DNA from: Siphonodentalium dalli
Lineage: Eukaryota; Mollusca; Scaphopoda; Gadilida; Siphonodentaliidae
Direction: 5' to 3'
Length of the DNA stretch: 64,000 nt
NCBI GenBank assembly: GCA_032622095.1
Contig: CP136064.1
Span: 259,327,863 to 259,391,862, forward strand
Under the pieces are notes generated by a model, which worked only from the letters and a program-made list of their open reading frames with translations, was not told the origin of the DNA and did no database searches. Of this stretch, positions 23,614 to 34,610 are shown piece by piece (within the stretch, counting starts at the first letter, position 1; the number at the start of each line of letters is the position of its first letter). The position numbers and the translations under genes are program-made.

Positions 23614-25710
23614 CCCTTTACCCAACAGAACGGCCATATATATATGGTTCTGCACTGAGAACAGTATCGGAACCGCGGTACTGGTGCCACAATACCAGTC
23701 GTATTTTATTTCCACCGACAGGCGGTGAGCTAGAAAACACATCAATTGTTTTTGTTTTGTTTTGTTCTTTCTGAAGATCAATCACTCATAATGCTCGAAA
23801 ATAGGCCATAATAATGATTGACGCACGCGTTCAATGCAACACACTTTGCTTTCCATTTTGGGTTTGTATGTGAACTGTAGCTTGTTGGTCGATTTAGTCT
23901 TAATATACAAGTATCAGTCGGTACATTCATATTCCCGTCCACTGCATGACCCATGTAAATAATATATGTAACATATATACGTTACATTTTACACTTACCT
24001 GCTATAAATATTGTATGCATGCTGATGCATGTGGCAGAATTTGACAGGTGCGGGGTGAACTACATTTATCCCTGCAGCAGCGCAACAGTAAAATATAATA
24101 ATGTCGCACCAATGACTGTAATCGGAAACTCAGCAAAGATATATTTGATCACAAGGTGACCAAACAATTCCATACAACCTTGCTGTCAGCAAAGTCGTGG
24201 CTGTTTACTCAGCAGTTCTGTCATTATGCTAAACAGAATGCTGATGAAGAGCCAGAACCTGATTTTTTTCTGAATTATATCATAAAGCCTGTAGGCATGT
24301 ATACGTATTTAATATATTTATTATGATCATTGGAACCGAACCGGTATGACTGCATGTGCTACGGGAGCCTAATTCAAGGACGCGATGTCCTTATGACGAT
24401 TCGTGTGTGCAATGATCAATATAGCAGCACAATGAACGCAATTGCGTCACTAATATGACCATCATGAAAACATGTGATCCACGAACATTATAGCAACATA
24501 ACTGAATTCAGCTTCAAATATATACCCAAAATAGCGTATAGCTGTTAACTTTGCGTCAACCCGCTTTATACTAAAGCATCATCAATGAGTAGTTAGCCTA
24601 TAGCGACAGGGCCAATGCAAGCTATGGGTTGAACACAAGGAGAAGAGACTTTTCCCTCTGCATATGTTAGGGAGACTTCAGCCCAAAATAGGGAGAAGTA
24701 GGGAGACTTAAGAAAAACATAAGAAATACTTAGGCCAAATAAAACATATTATATGAGTCTCTAACACCGCCGCATTGAAATAAATGGCCCGCGTTGGACT
24801 TTTTATTTCCATTTTCGATATATTCTGACCAATAAAAAAAGCTAAAAACTCAACGAAATGTTTAATTACAAATAAAAACAATTAAATATTAATAGTTGTT
24901 TTCAGTTTATTTATTCCTTATCCAATTAATAAAATATTATTATTACAAGAATCCAACATGAGACCATCTCCGCCTGATGTTCAGACAATAAGCTCAACAA
25001 GCGTTTGTGAAAACATTCCCCGCAATAAATATGGCTCCTGCTGCACTTTTATGTATCTGGCTTGTTTGTATCACCTAAACATCCCGCCAAATGAAAAATA
25101 TTTCATTCCAAATTTCCAATGTATACTTTCTATAACTGAGTCTGAGTATCAATTTATAGTATAGAAAGGGTTATATGTTGCCAATCAATCCAGATTACCG
25201 GCGATTCTTACAGGTGAGAAGCGGCACCGCATTTACCGCGGTTACGATTCCGGTACTGATACCGATTACGAACCCTGATCGGTGTTCAATCCCAGACAAA
25301 TATATAATATAATTTCAAGTTCAAATGAGTACATTTAATTTTACTATAGACAAAGGCGATATAGACACCATAATAGTTTGAGAACGTCTAGAATATGTGT
25401 GTTTAATTATGTTCTTTAAAAAAAAACAGTAAAATTAAATGTTAAATTTTATTACCTCTCTGATATACGCGCAGATATTACACAAATAATGATCAAATAT
25501 GCTCCAGATCCTGTGCCCCTCAAGTTAATACTCGAACCCGCCTTTTAAAAATGCTGGCTACGCCCATGATAACTGTAACCATCACAATGTGGTCAATGAA
25601 CCGGTTCCAATGATATCCATATTTGTATGGTGTTATTGAGACAGACCGAATATATTTTAGGCTGTTGAAGCTTTATTTGGGCGTTTTTGGCCGTTTTGTT
25701 GGGTAAAGGG
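23614..25710. mobile_element. Pair of family B ends, possibly one 2.1-kb element
   Basis: CCCTTTACCCAACAGAACGG at 23614 (preceded by TCAA) and the complement ending at 25710 (followed by TTAA) are correctly oriented. The last 150 bp match the other B copies. The 1.9 kb between holds no recognisable transposase and includes TACCGCGGTTACGATTCCGG-like phrases resembling a hAT end. Either one larger B element or two separate remnants would fit. Confidence 0.45.
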
Positions 25711-25988
25711 TTAAAGAGATTCCTGCATTATTCAACAGATGTGCAATTTTACTTCTTTGATCAACAGATTACAGTCGCTAACATGTGCATATTCAGTGAA
25801 GTTTTTGAACACAATTGACATTGATATTTTCAGTGTCCTCGAAATATTTTTTCGTCATGGTTGAGAGAACAACAAAGGACCGGCTACAATTAATTACAAG
25901 TACCTGAGCGTTGATTCACCTGCCTGTCACAGTATTGTGTGAACAACGATAGTACATTGTGGTACAACCCTTCCAAAACAAACTGAAT

Positions 25989-26270
25989 ATGACAGGTAAG
26001 AAAGACAGCGAAAATAAAAATCAAAAGAAGCTGCCAGCTAAAGGCGCACCCAAAGATAAATCTAGGGATCAACAAGATCGTACCAAAAATCCAGAGAAGA
26101 AGCGTCCATTGCCAGAAGAAAGCTCTGAGAGCACTGGGAACATGTCTATGACTGAAACAAATGAAACTATGAAAACATTAATCCATTGCATGGAAAATAT
26201 CGACGCATATCTAAATACTCTAGCGACTAAAGGTGATATAGATGAAAGTGTCAACTTAGAAAGGGAATAA
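25989..26270 (+). CDS. Small lysine-rich ORF, possible LINE ORF1 fragment
   Basis: ATG at 25989 opens 93 codons ending at 26270. Residues 1-45 are rich in Lys, Asp, Glu and Pro (MTGKKDSENKNQKK). Residues 50-90 form a predicted amphipathic helix with ETMKTLIHCMENIDAYLNTL followed by ATKGDID. A disordered basic N-terminus plus a coiled-coil ending in LATKxDI is a common pattern in ORF1 proteins of invertebrate non-LTR retrotransposons. There is no RNA-recognition domain or downstream reverse transcriptase, and a 163-bp tandem array starts 160 bp later. It could instead be a lineage-specific small protein. Function unknown. Confidence 0.3.
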   Translation: MTGKKDSENKNQKKLPAKGAPKDKSRDQQDRTKNPEKKRPLPEESSESTGNMSMTETNETMKTLIHCMENIDAYLNTLATKGDIDESVNLERE

Positions 26271-26431
26271 TTTAATGTGTTACTGTCGATGGAGTGATTA
26301 GGAATGTGGAAAGTTGAATGTCTAATACTAGTTTATCAACATGAAGATATATATATATACATGTATATAAAAGTAAAATCTAAGATGGTTGCTGGCGGCT
26401 ATGTTTTCCAACAATTCAAAAACATTTGATA

Positions 26432-27385
26432 GCTTTAGTCATGCAAAGAGTAGAATCCAAGATGGCCACTGGCAGCCATGTTTTAATGCCGAATAACCCC
26501 AAAATGACTCGTTCCCATCTACATGTCAATGTCAAAAGTCAAGACAAATTTCATAATGATCAGACCAAAGGTACAACCTGTAGCCCGTGCCAAAGGATTT
26601 AGTCATGCAAAGAGTAAAATCCAAGATGGCTGCTGGCGGCCATGTTTTTGGCCGAATGACCCCAAAATGACTAGTTCCCATCTACATGTCAATGTCAAAA
26701 GTCAAGACAAATTTCATAATGATCCGACCAAAGGTACGACCTGTAGCCCGTGCCAAAGGATTTAGTCATGCAAAGAGTAAAATCCAAGATGGCTGCTGGC
26801 GGCCATGTTTTTGGCCGAATGACCCCAAAATTACTTGGTCCCATCTACATGTCAATATTAACATCCATGACAAATTTCCTGATGATCAGATGAACAGTAC
26901 GACCTGTAGCCCTTGCTAATGGATTGAATTTTGAAATCCAAGATGGCCATGTTTTTTGTCCGAATGAGCCCAAAATGACTCGTTCCCATCTATATTCCAA
27001 TTTCAACAGCCATGACAAATTTTATGATGATCAGACTAAAGGTACGACCTGTAGCCCGTGCTAAAGGATTTAGTCATACAAAGAGTAAAATCTAAGATGG
27101 CTGCCAGCGGCCATGTTTTTTGGCCGAATGACCCCAAAATTATTCGTTCCCATCTACAAGTCAATATTAACACCCACGACAAATTTCATGACAATAAGAC
27201 GAACAGTACGGCCTGTAGCCCGTGCTAATGGATTGAATTTTGAAATCCAAGATGGCCACTGGCGGCCATGTTTTTTTTCCGAATGACCCCAAAATGACTC
27301 GTTCCCAGCTACATGTCAATGTCAACATCCATGACAAATTTCATAATAATCGGACCAAAGGTACGAACTGTAGCCCGTGCTAAAG
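26432..27385. repeat. 163-bp tandem array, about six units
   Basis: The phrase AGTCATGCAAAGAG recurs at 26439, 26602 and 26765, giving a 163-bp period. Later units are diverged. Each unit carries CCAAGATGGC and GGCGGCCATGTTTT. Open frames here run across unit borders and change register (163 is not a multiple of three), so they are not genes. Confidence 0.85.
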
Positions 27386-27408
27386 GAAATTGTTGACGAA
27401 TCACGCAC

Positions 27409-27424
27409 ACACACACACACGCAC
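27409..27424. repeat. CA microsatellite
   Basis: Short run of CA dinucleotides just past the tandem array. Confidence 0.8.
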
Positions 27425-27545
27425 GACGGATACCAAGCGATGGCAATAGCTCAAACTTTACAAAGTAAAGTTGAGCTAAAAATACCGTTGACAAAGCGGT
27501 TGTGACGAAATTCCAGGATATACATGATAGTTTCCAGAAACAGAT

Positions 27546-27715
27546 TAGGGGTGCCATGATTAATTATATAATCGATGAACCATTGATAAAGTCGGTAATC
27601 ATTTACCATTTCCGTCGTTGATTAATCTCCGTTATTTATTTCCGATGTCGGAAAGTGTCGGGTATTATTGAATACAGTGTTTGTTTTACACAGTTTAATC
27701 TACAACCGAAGAATA
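27546..27715. mobile_element. Left-end fragment of the GGGGTGCCA hAT-like family
   Basis: TTAGGGGTGCCATGATTAAT and the following ~165 bp (TAATCGATGAACC, TACACAGTTTAATCTACAAC) match the left end of the 15599-19667 element. No right terminus is present. Confidence 0.7.
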
Positions 27716-27944
27716 TTCGTGACGAAATATTCGCTGACCTTAAACTGTCTAGAAGTGGTGTCTAAATGTGTTTATTAGTAGCAAAAACAGTGTCAGAAAG
27801 TGTCTGCAAATTTGACAACACAAATTCCTCGCCTCGAACTCTACGACTTCCGATTTTCGTTTGTGTCCGTTGATCCACTGTGATACTATGTCATTAACAT
27901 GTTCTTGATCTCAATAAAAATATTTAAAGAAAAAAAAAAAAAAA
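27716..27944 (+). mobile_element. Poly(A)-ended retroposed segment
   Basis: AATAAA at 27913-27918 is followed by an A15 run at 27930-27944. Signal plus tail at this spacing indicates a reverse-transcribed 3' end (LINE, SINE or mRNA). The body is not recognised and its 5' limit is uncertain. Confidence 0.4.
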
Positions 27945-28090
27945 TGAACTTGCAATTGGTACTCCAATGTAAATGTTGGAAATTTATCTGCATCTTTTAT
28001 GCTTTGTGACATTCGTTAAATTTTTCACATGTCTGGTTGTGGAATCATCCATTATAATGAGATATTAACCCACACAGACCAAAACATTAA

Positions 28091-28513
28091 AGGTACTCAA
28101 TCCAATTAAGCAGCCCTAAATTACTATTTCTTTGGCTTCAGGGCTAAAAAATATTTGATTCGAGTAGAGGTTACACCCATCAAAGCTCAGAGTGATCAGA
28201 TATTGATTTTTGAAGTTGGTTATTTCTCGAGATGTGTACCAATAATTGCCCCAGCAACTCTTTAATATTCAAACAAACAGACGAAGATGGATAACTCTAA
28301 AATCAAGTCATAATAATAAAGCAATTTTGACCGAGACCATCCTTTTGACGGCATGTTTCTGGTCCACAAACAATAGAAATAACAAAACTTCAAAAATTGA
28401 TATCTGATCACTCTGCGCACTGATGGGTATGTTTCTCGACTCGAATAAAATATTTTTTACCCCCGAAGCCAAAGAAATAGTAATTTATGAGAGTCTGATC
28501 AGATTGAGTACCT
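28091..28513. mobile_element. TTAA MITE with AGGTACTCAATC termini, 423 bp
   Basis: AGGTACTCAATCCAATTAAG and its complement lie between TTAA at 28087-28090 and 28514-28517. Inverted homology continues for more than 100 bp per side (AAATAGTAATTTA, TTTGGCTTCAGGG in complement). A solo right half lies at 54340-54482. The start AGG resembles family E, so a common transposase is possible. Confidence 0.8.
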
Positions 28514-28814
28514 TTAACATCCACCTCTGACCAGACCTAAATTTCCAAGTCTGAGAATTCCATTTGCACCTATTTTTAGAGTGTTTTGTACATGTTCAAC
28601 TTAGCTTCATCCTTTTAAATATGGATGATCTCTTCATAAACACGATTTATATAGTATCCGGGGTATAAATAATAAATATGAGCTGAAGACACCTGTCCAG
28701 AAACGCCTCTATCAATTAATATTAATATCTTCTTACATTTACATCAATTGAGACAATTTTTAATTTTTTTAGAACAGACAGTCACAAAGCTTCTCCCAAA
28801 AATGTGTCACATCC

Positions 28815-31126
28815 TGTAATATCTCCCTCTTATTCAGATAATGACATGCGTCACTACTCTGGATACACCTGTAATATTCCCTCTTATTCAGATAATGACA
28901 TGCATCACTCTCTGGATACACCTGTAATATCTCCCTCTTATTCAGATAATGACATGCATCACTACTCTGGATACACCTGTAATATCTCCCTCTTATTCAG
29001 ATAATGACATGCATCACTACTCTGGATACACCTGTAATATCTCCCTCTTATTCAGATAATGCCATGCATCACTACTCTGGATACTCCTGTAATATCTCCC
29101 TCTTATTCAGATAATGACATGCATCACTACTCTGGATACACCTGTAATATCTCCCTCTTATTCAGATAATGACATGCATCACCACTCTGGATACACCTGT
29201 AATATCTCCCTCTTATTCAGATAATGCCATGCATCACTACTCTGGATACACCTGTAATATCTCTCTCTTATTCAGATAATGCCATGCATCACTACTCTGA
29301 ATACACCTGTAATATCTCCCTCTTATTCAGATAATGACATGCATCACTACTCTGGATACACCTGTAATATCTCCCTCTTATTCAGATAATGACATGCATC
29401 ACTACTCTGGATACACCTGTAATATCTCCCTCTTATTCAAATAATGCCATGCATCACTACTCTGGATACACCTGTAATATCTCCCTCTTATTCAGATAAT
29501 GCCATGCATCACTACTCTGGATACACCTGTAATATCTCCCTCTTATTCAGATAATGACATGCATCACTACTCTGGATACACCTGTAATATCTCCCTCTTA
29601 TTCAGATAATGCCATGCATCACTACTCTGGATACACCTGTAATATGTCCCTCTTATTCAGATAATGACATGCATCACTACTCTGGATACACCTGTAATAT
29701 CTCCCTCTTATTCAGATAATGCCATGCATCACTACTCTGGATACACCTGTAATATCTCCCTCTTATTCAGATAATGACATGCATCACTGCTCTGGATACA
29801 CCTGTAATATGTCCCTCTTATTCAGATAATGACATGCATCACTACTCTGGATACACCTGTAATATCTCCCTCTTATTCAGATAATGACATGCATCACTAC
29901 TCTGGATACACCTGTAATATCTCCCTCTTATTCAGATAATGCCATGCATCACTACTCTGGATACACCTGTAATATGTCCCTCTTATTCAGATAATGACAT
30001 GCATCACTACTCTGGATACACCTGTAATATCTCCCTCTTATTCAGATAATGCCATGCATCACTACTCTGGATACACCTGTAATATCTCCCTCTTATTCAG
30101 ATAATGCCATGCATCACTACTCTGTATACACCTGTAATATCTCCCTCTTATTCAGATAATGACATGCATCACTACTCTGGATACACCTGTAATATCTCCC
30201 TCTTATTCAGATAATGCCATGCATCACTACTCTGTATACACCTGTAATATCTCCCTCTTATTCAGATAATGACATGCATCACTACTCTGGATACACCTGT
30301 AATATCTCCCTCTTATTCAAATAATGCCATGCATCACTACTCTGTATACACCTGTATTATCTCCCTCTTATTCAGATAATGACATGCATCACTACTCTGG
30401 ATACACCTGTAATATCTCCCTCTTATTCAGATAATGCCATGCATCACTACTCTGGATACACCTGTAATATCTCCCTCTTATTCAGATAATGACATGCATC
30501 ACTACTCTGGATACACCTGTAATATCTCCCTCTTATTCAGATAATGCCATGCATCACTACTCTGGATACTCCTGTAATATCTCCCTCTTATTCAGATAAT
30601 GACATGCATCACTACTCTGGATACACCTGTAATATCTCCCTCTTATTCAGATAATGCCATGCATCACTACTCTGGATACTTCTGTAATATCTCCCTCTTA
30701 TTCAGATAATGACATGCATCACTACTCTGGATACACCTGTAATATCTCCCTCTTATTCAGATGACATGCATCACTACTCTGGATACACCTGTAATATCTC
30801 CCTCTTATTCAGATAATGCCATGCATCACTACTCTGGATACTCCTGTAATATCTCCCTCTTATTCAGATAATGACATGCATCACTACTCTGGATACACCT
30901 GTAATATCTCCCTCTTATTCAGATAATGCCATGCATCACTACTCTGTATACACCTGTAATATCTCCCTCTTATTCAGATAATGCCATGCATCACTACTCT
31001 GGATACACCTGTAATATCTCCCTCTTATTCAGATAATGCCATGCATCACTACTCTGGATACACCTGTAATATCTCCCTCTTATTCAGATAATGCCATGCA
31101 TCACTACTCTGGATACTCCCGACATG
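28815..31126. repeat. 55-bp satellite, about 42 units
   Basis: Unit begins GATAATGACATGCATCACTA and ends CTCCCTCTTATTCA. Copies differ by few substitutions. Position 8 is A or C, and from about 30100 to 30950 these two types alternate, giving a 110-bp higher-order dimer. There are no unique spacers, so it is not a CRISPR-like array. 55 is not a multiple of three, so frames do not persist. Confidence 0.95.
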
Positions 31127-31190
31127 CATCACTACTCTGGATACTCCCGACATGCATCACTACTCTGGATACTCCCATACAGAGATCATG
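31127..31190. repeat. 28-bp short-unit edge of the 55-bp satellite
   Basis: Unit GACATGCATCACTACTCTGG plus ATACTCCC repeats in 28-bp steps. It corresponds to the first half of the 55-bp unit without the TGTAATATCTCCCTC half. Confidence 0.85.
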
Positions 31191-31250
31191 TTCCACCTGT
31201 TGAAAATGTGGGAACTTTTGAAATTCTAATAGGGAACTTTATAACCTTAA

Positions 31251-31412
31251 CCCTTTCAGTGCCAAGTCCAATTTTTATATCAACTCATATTTCCTGGATC
31301 ATTTTTCAAATTTATTGATTATAATAATGTGATACATTGATGGAAAGAGAAATTTGAAAAATGATCAAGGAAATATGGATTGAAACAAAAATCGGACTTG
31401 GCACTGAAAGGG
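31251..31412. mobile_element. Family A TTAA MITE, 162 bp
   Basis: CCCTTTCAGTGCCAAGTCC and complement lie between TTAA at 31247-31250 and 31413-31416. The inverted arms are about 60-70 bp. This copy has no 69-nt hairpin, showing that the hairpin is optional in family A. Confidence 0.9.
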
Positions 31413-31416
31413 TTAA

Positions 31417-31746
31417 AAATTATTGCAGGAAATATATTTCAAATTTGATATGGCTCAAAATCACGCTGACATACTTAGTTTATCATATTCTAGTTGACAT
31501 GTCATTTCTTTTTCAAAGCAAGTTAAACACTAAATAGCATATGCCCATTATTTCCTGAAAAAGTCAGTTTTGGGGTGTGATTGTGCATTGCTTCACCATG
31601 CAGTCAATTTAAACAAAAATACGCAAATAGTTAAACAGAAACAAAGAGTAACCATAGAAAACATGAGAAGACAAAGGCGTCTTTGCCGTGATACATGCGG
31701 CAAATGCCATGTGGAAGGTCATTTACCTGAACACCCATCCAAGTGA
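31417..31746. other. Spacer, nothing recognised
   Basis: No gene or repeat match within the window. Confidence 0.4.
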
Positions 31747-31754
31747 ATAATAAA

Positions 31755-32008
31755 CAAGCCTTGAAATAGGGTGTCTGTCATTTGCAGAGTGAGGTCCCTA
31801 GAGGGTAAATTTAGTGATGCTACCCCACATAGCGGGCTAGCATCACCAAATTCACCCTCTGGGGACCTCATTCTGCTTACACCTCAGCAGAATGAGGTTC
31901 CCAGAGGGTGAATTTGGTGATGCTAGCCCGCTATGCGGGGTAGTATCACTAAATTCACCCTCTGGGGACCTCATTCTGCAAATGACAGACACCCTATTTC
32001 AAGGCTTG
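31755..32008. mobile_element. Family D hAT-like MITE, 254 bp
   Basis: Termini CAAGCCTTGAAATAGG and complement with a perfect 8-bp duplication ATAATAAA (31747-31754, 32009-32016). Same length and hairpin-spacer-hairpin structure as 11697-11950. Confidence 0.92.
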
Positions 32009-32029
32009 ATAATAAACCATTCTAACAGG

Positions 32030-32198
32030 TTAGGCACATGGTGAATTCTACTATTATAGTGGTGTATGACCATGGTAAATTCTACTATTATAGTGGTGTA
32101 TGACCATTCTAACAGGTCAGGCACATGGTGAATTCTACTATTATAGTGGTGTATGCCCACTGTGAATTCTACTATTATAGTGGTGTATGACCATTTGT
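32030..32198. repeat. Short tandem repeat with TCTACTATTATAGTGG core
   Basis: The phrase TTCTACTATTATAGTGGTGT occurs four times between 32045 and 32190, twice with the longer context TCTAACAGGT. A diverged reverse-complement copy is at about 33072-33120. Confidence 0.75.
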
Positions 32199-32350
32199 GA
32201 ATTTGATAAAAGAGGGATGATCCAAAAACATATTTCACACAAATTATTCAAATTCAATGTTACACTCATTATCATACATATATTACACTCATTATCATAC
32301 ATATATTTTGTCCAGGAAAATGCTTAATCATGGTAACACATGATAATTAA

Positions 32351-32792
32351 CCCTTTCAGTGCCAGGTCCGATTTTTGTATCAACCCATATACCCTGTGCC
32401 AATGCATTCACTTATATATGCGAGTCGACCATAGGTCGCCTTGCATATATAAGAGAATGCATTGGCCTAACAATTTTTCATCATTTGTTATTATTTTTTT
32501 ACAATTTTTTACAATTTTAATAATTTTTTCTTATATTCTTTAATAGACTTATTTTGTAGGTTTAGTGCCAGGGAATCTTACGTTTTTCATGGGCATCAAA
32601 ATTATTACTATGAATACTTGGTGATAGTTTTGAGTTATAACATGCCCCTAAGGTTTTATCCAGTTTGTTTTTAAATTCGCTATAGCATGCTTAAGCATAC
32701 CCAAAAAAAATTCATTTATTTTTTAATTTTTAAGGTTGATTTTACAGACAGTAAATTAGGGCCGATCAGATCGGCCCCTGGCACTGAAAGGG
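32351..32792. mobile_element. Family A TTAA MITE carrying one hairpin, 442 bp
   Basis: TTAA at 32347-32350 and 32793-32796 flank CCCTTTCAGTGCCAGGTCC and its complement. One 69-nt hairpin is next to the left terminus and none is at the right. The flanks also share ATCATGG and CACATGATAATTAA on both sides, so it lies within a small local duplication. Confidence 0.85.
32398..32466. repeat. 69-nt hairpin palindrome, copy 7
   Basis: Full length; centre GAGTCGACCATAGGTCGCCT, preceded by CCCTGT, followed by CTAACAATTTT. Confidence 0.9.
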
Positions 32793-32796
32793 TTAA

Positions 32797-33109
32797 TCAT
32801 GGTCGCACATGATAATTAAGCAACTCCATTGGCATTCAATTACTTTAAATGTTGTTATGAAGGAGCGATTGAGTCATCCTCTTTAATATTGTCATTTAGA
32901 AAGGCATATATTAGTAATATTATTGAACAACAAAGCTGGCGCAAAAGATTGCACAATGTATTTTGTTGGAAGACTATTCATTCGCTGCGATATTGTTAAG
33001 AGTGAAATTTGACTTGCGCTGGTATCCGCCGTCTTCTATTCCCAACGTAAATAAAGGAAACATGAATAGGTTATGGTCATATACTATAATAGTGGAATTC
33101 AGGATGTGC
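32797..33109. other. Spacer, nothing recognised
   Basis: No gene. A weak reverse copy of the TCTACTATTATAGTGG repeat is at the right edge. Confidence 0.4.
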
Positions 33110-33117
33110 CTGACCTG

Positions 33118-33537
33118 TAAGCATGTCTGTCATTTGCAGAATGAGGTCCCCAGAGGATGAATTTAGTGATGCTATCCCGCACCAAATTCACCCTCTAGAG
33201 ACCTCATTCTGCTTTAGGCCTCATCTTCGGGGAAGTATCTATAGTATCAAATTAACATTGTTTTTAGTTACGTTTTCCCATCTGGGAAGTTTCTATATCC
33301 CCTAATTTGCAGAAGGTAAAATCCATAATCGAGGTGCCCAATGGGTGAACATCACCAACTTCAACTGGGGAACTTCAATCTGATCCTAGATCTACCATAG
33401 CAGTTGAGGGCCTAAGCAGAATGAGGTCCCCAGAGGGTGAATTTGGTGATGCTAGCCCACTATGCGGGATAGCATCACTAAATTCACCCTCTGGGGACCT
33501 CATTCTGCAAATGACAGACATGCTATTTGCAGGCTTG
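33118..33537. mobile_element. Family D hAT-like MITE, 420 bp
   Basis: Direct flanks CTGACCTG (33110-33117 and 33538-33545) form a perfect 8-bp duplication. The right end is the usual GCAGGCTTG. The left end has lost about ten terminal bases (TAAGCATGTCTG). The longer centre includes AACTTCAATCTGA and CATAGCAGTTGAGG phrases shared with 34130-34200 and 54640-54690. Confidence 0.85.
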
Positions 33538-33607
33538 CTGACCTGTCCAATGTACATGTATACCTATAAAACTGAGTGAGAGAATCAACTAAGTATACAA
33601 GGGTTAA

Positions 33608-33762
33608 CCCTTTCAGTGCCAAATCTGATTTTTGTATCAACCCATATTTCCTTGATCATTTTTCAAATTTATTGATTATAATAATTTGATACATTGATGG
33701 AAAGAGCTCTAAGATCAAGGAAATATGGGTTGATACAAAAATCGGACTTGGCACTGAAAGGG
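33608..33762. mobile_element. Family A TTAA MITE, 155 bp
   Basis: TTAA at 33604-33607 and 33763-33766 flank CCCTTTCAGTGCC and its complement. No hairpin module. Close to the copy at 31251-31412. Confidence 0.9.
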
Positions 33763-33865
33763 TTAAATACACAGAACCGCACTTGTGTATTCCTGGAATG
33801 AGGGCGATGGTGTCAGCATAGCATAAGAGGCTGAAGGCGATTGCAAAAATAAAATAAACTAACGG

Positions 33866-34515
33866 CATGCCTGAGATTAGTGTGCCTGTCATTTGCAGAA
33901 TGAGGTCTCCAGAGGGTGATTTTAGTGACGCTATCCCGTATATTGGGCTTGCATCACTAAATTGACCCTCTGGGGACCTCATTCTGCTTAGGCCTCATCT
34001 TATCTGGAAAGTTTCTTTATTATCAAATTTATACATGTATAGAAACTTCTTCACATAGATTCTATTTCTTTTTTAGTTTCTCTATATCCCCAAATTGGCA
34101 GACAACACATTGCATAACTGAGGTTCCCAATGGGTGTTCATCACAATATTCACCATTTGGGAATTTCAATCTGAGTCTATGTCTCCCATAGCAGATGAGG
34201 CCATGAAGAATGAGAATTTCATCTGGATTGTAGTGCAAAGTGTATTATTTTCAAAGGAAGGGGAATAAACATGTTGTTTTTGTTGAGAAACCGATGTCTG
34301 TTCTGTGCTGAAGTTTCAACAGAATGTCTTATTATTTTCAATGGAAGAGGAATAACTCTATATATTTAGATACTTCCCAGAAGATGAGGCCTCAGCAGAA
34401 TGAGGTCTCCATAAGGTGAAATTGGTGATGTGGCCCACTTAGCAGAATGGCGTAACTAAATTCACCCTCTGGGGATCTCATTCTCAAATGACAGACACAC
34501 TATTTGGGTAGAGTA
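33866..34515. mobile_element. Longer diverged family D element, ~650 bp
   Basis: Left end CATGCCTGAGATTAGTGTG, then GCAGAATGAGGTCTCC. Right end CTCATTCTCAAATGACAGAC then ACACTATTTGGG. Both sides hold the family D hairpins in inverted order, with GATGAGGCCT next to each. Ends are diverged and no duplication is clear. It may represent an older, more complete form. Confidence 0.65.
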
Positions 34516-34610
34516 TGATCTCTTCAGGCATAGCCAGAGTAGAGATTTTTGACACGATCTACTTGTAGGGAACTCATGGTGGCTCAGTCAGTAAGGTGAC
34601 ATGATCTACT

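Noticed and set aside
26523-26919. Overlapping open frames of 77-80 codons
   Set aside because: They lie in the 163-bp tandem array and repeat the same peptide across units in shifting register; artefacts of the repeat.
28815-31190. CRISPR-like regular repeats
   Set aside because: Units are contiguous 55-mers with no unique spacers, in an animal genome; a satellite. The 60261-62552 array was rejected for the same reason.
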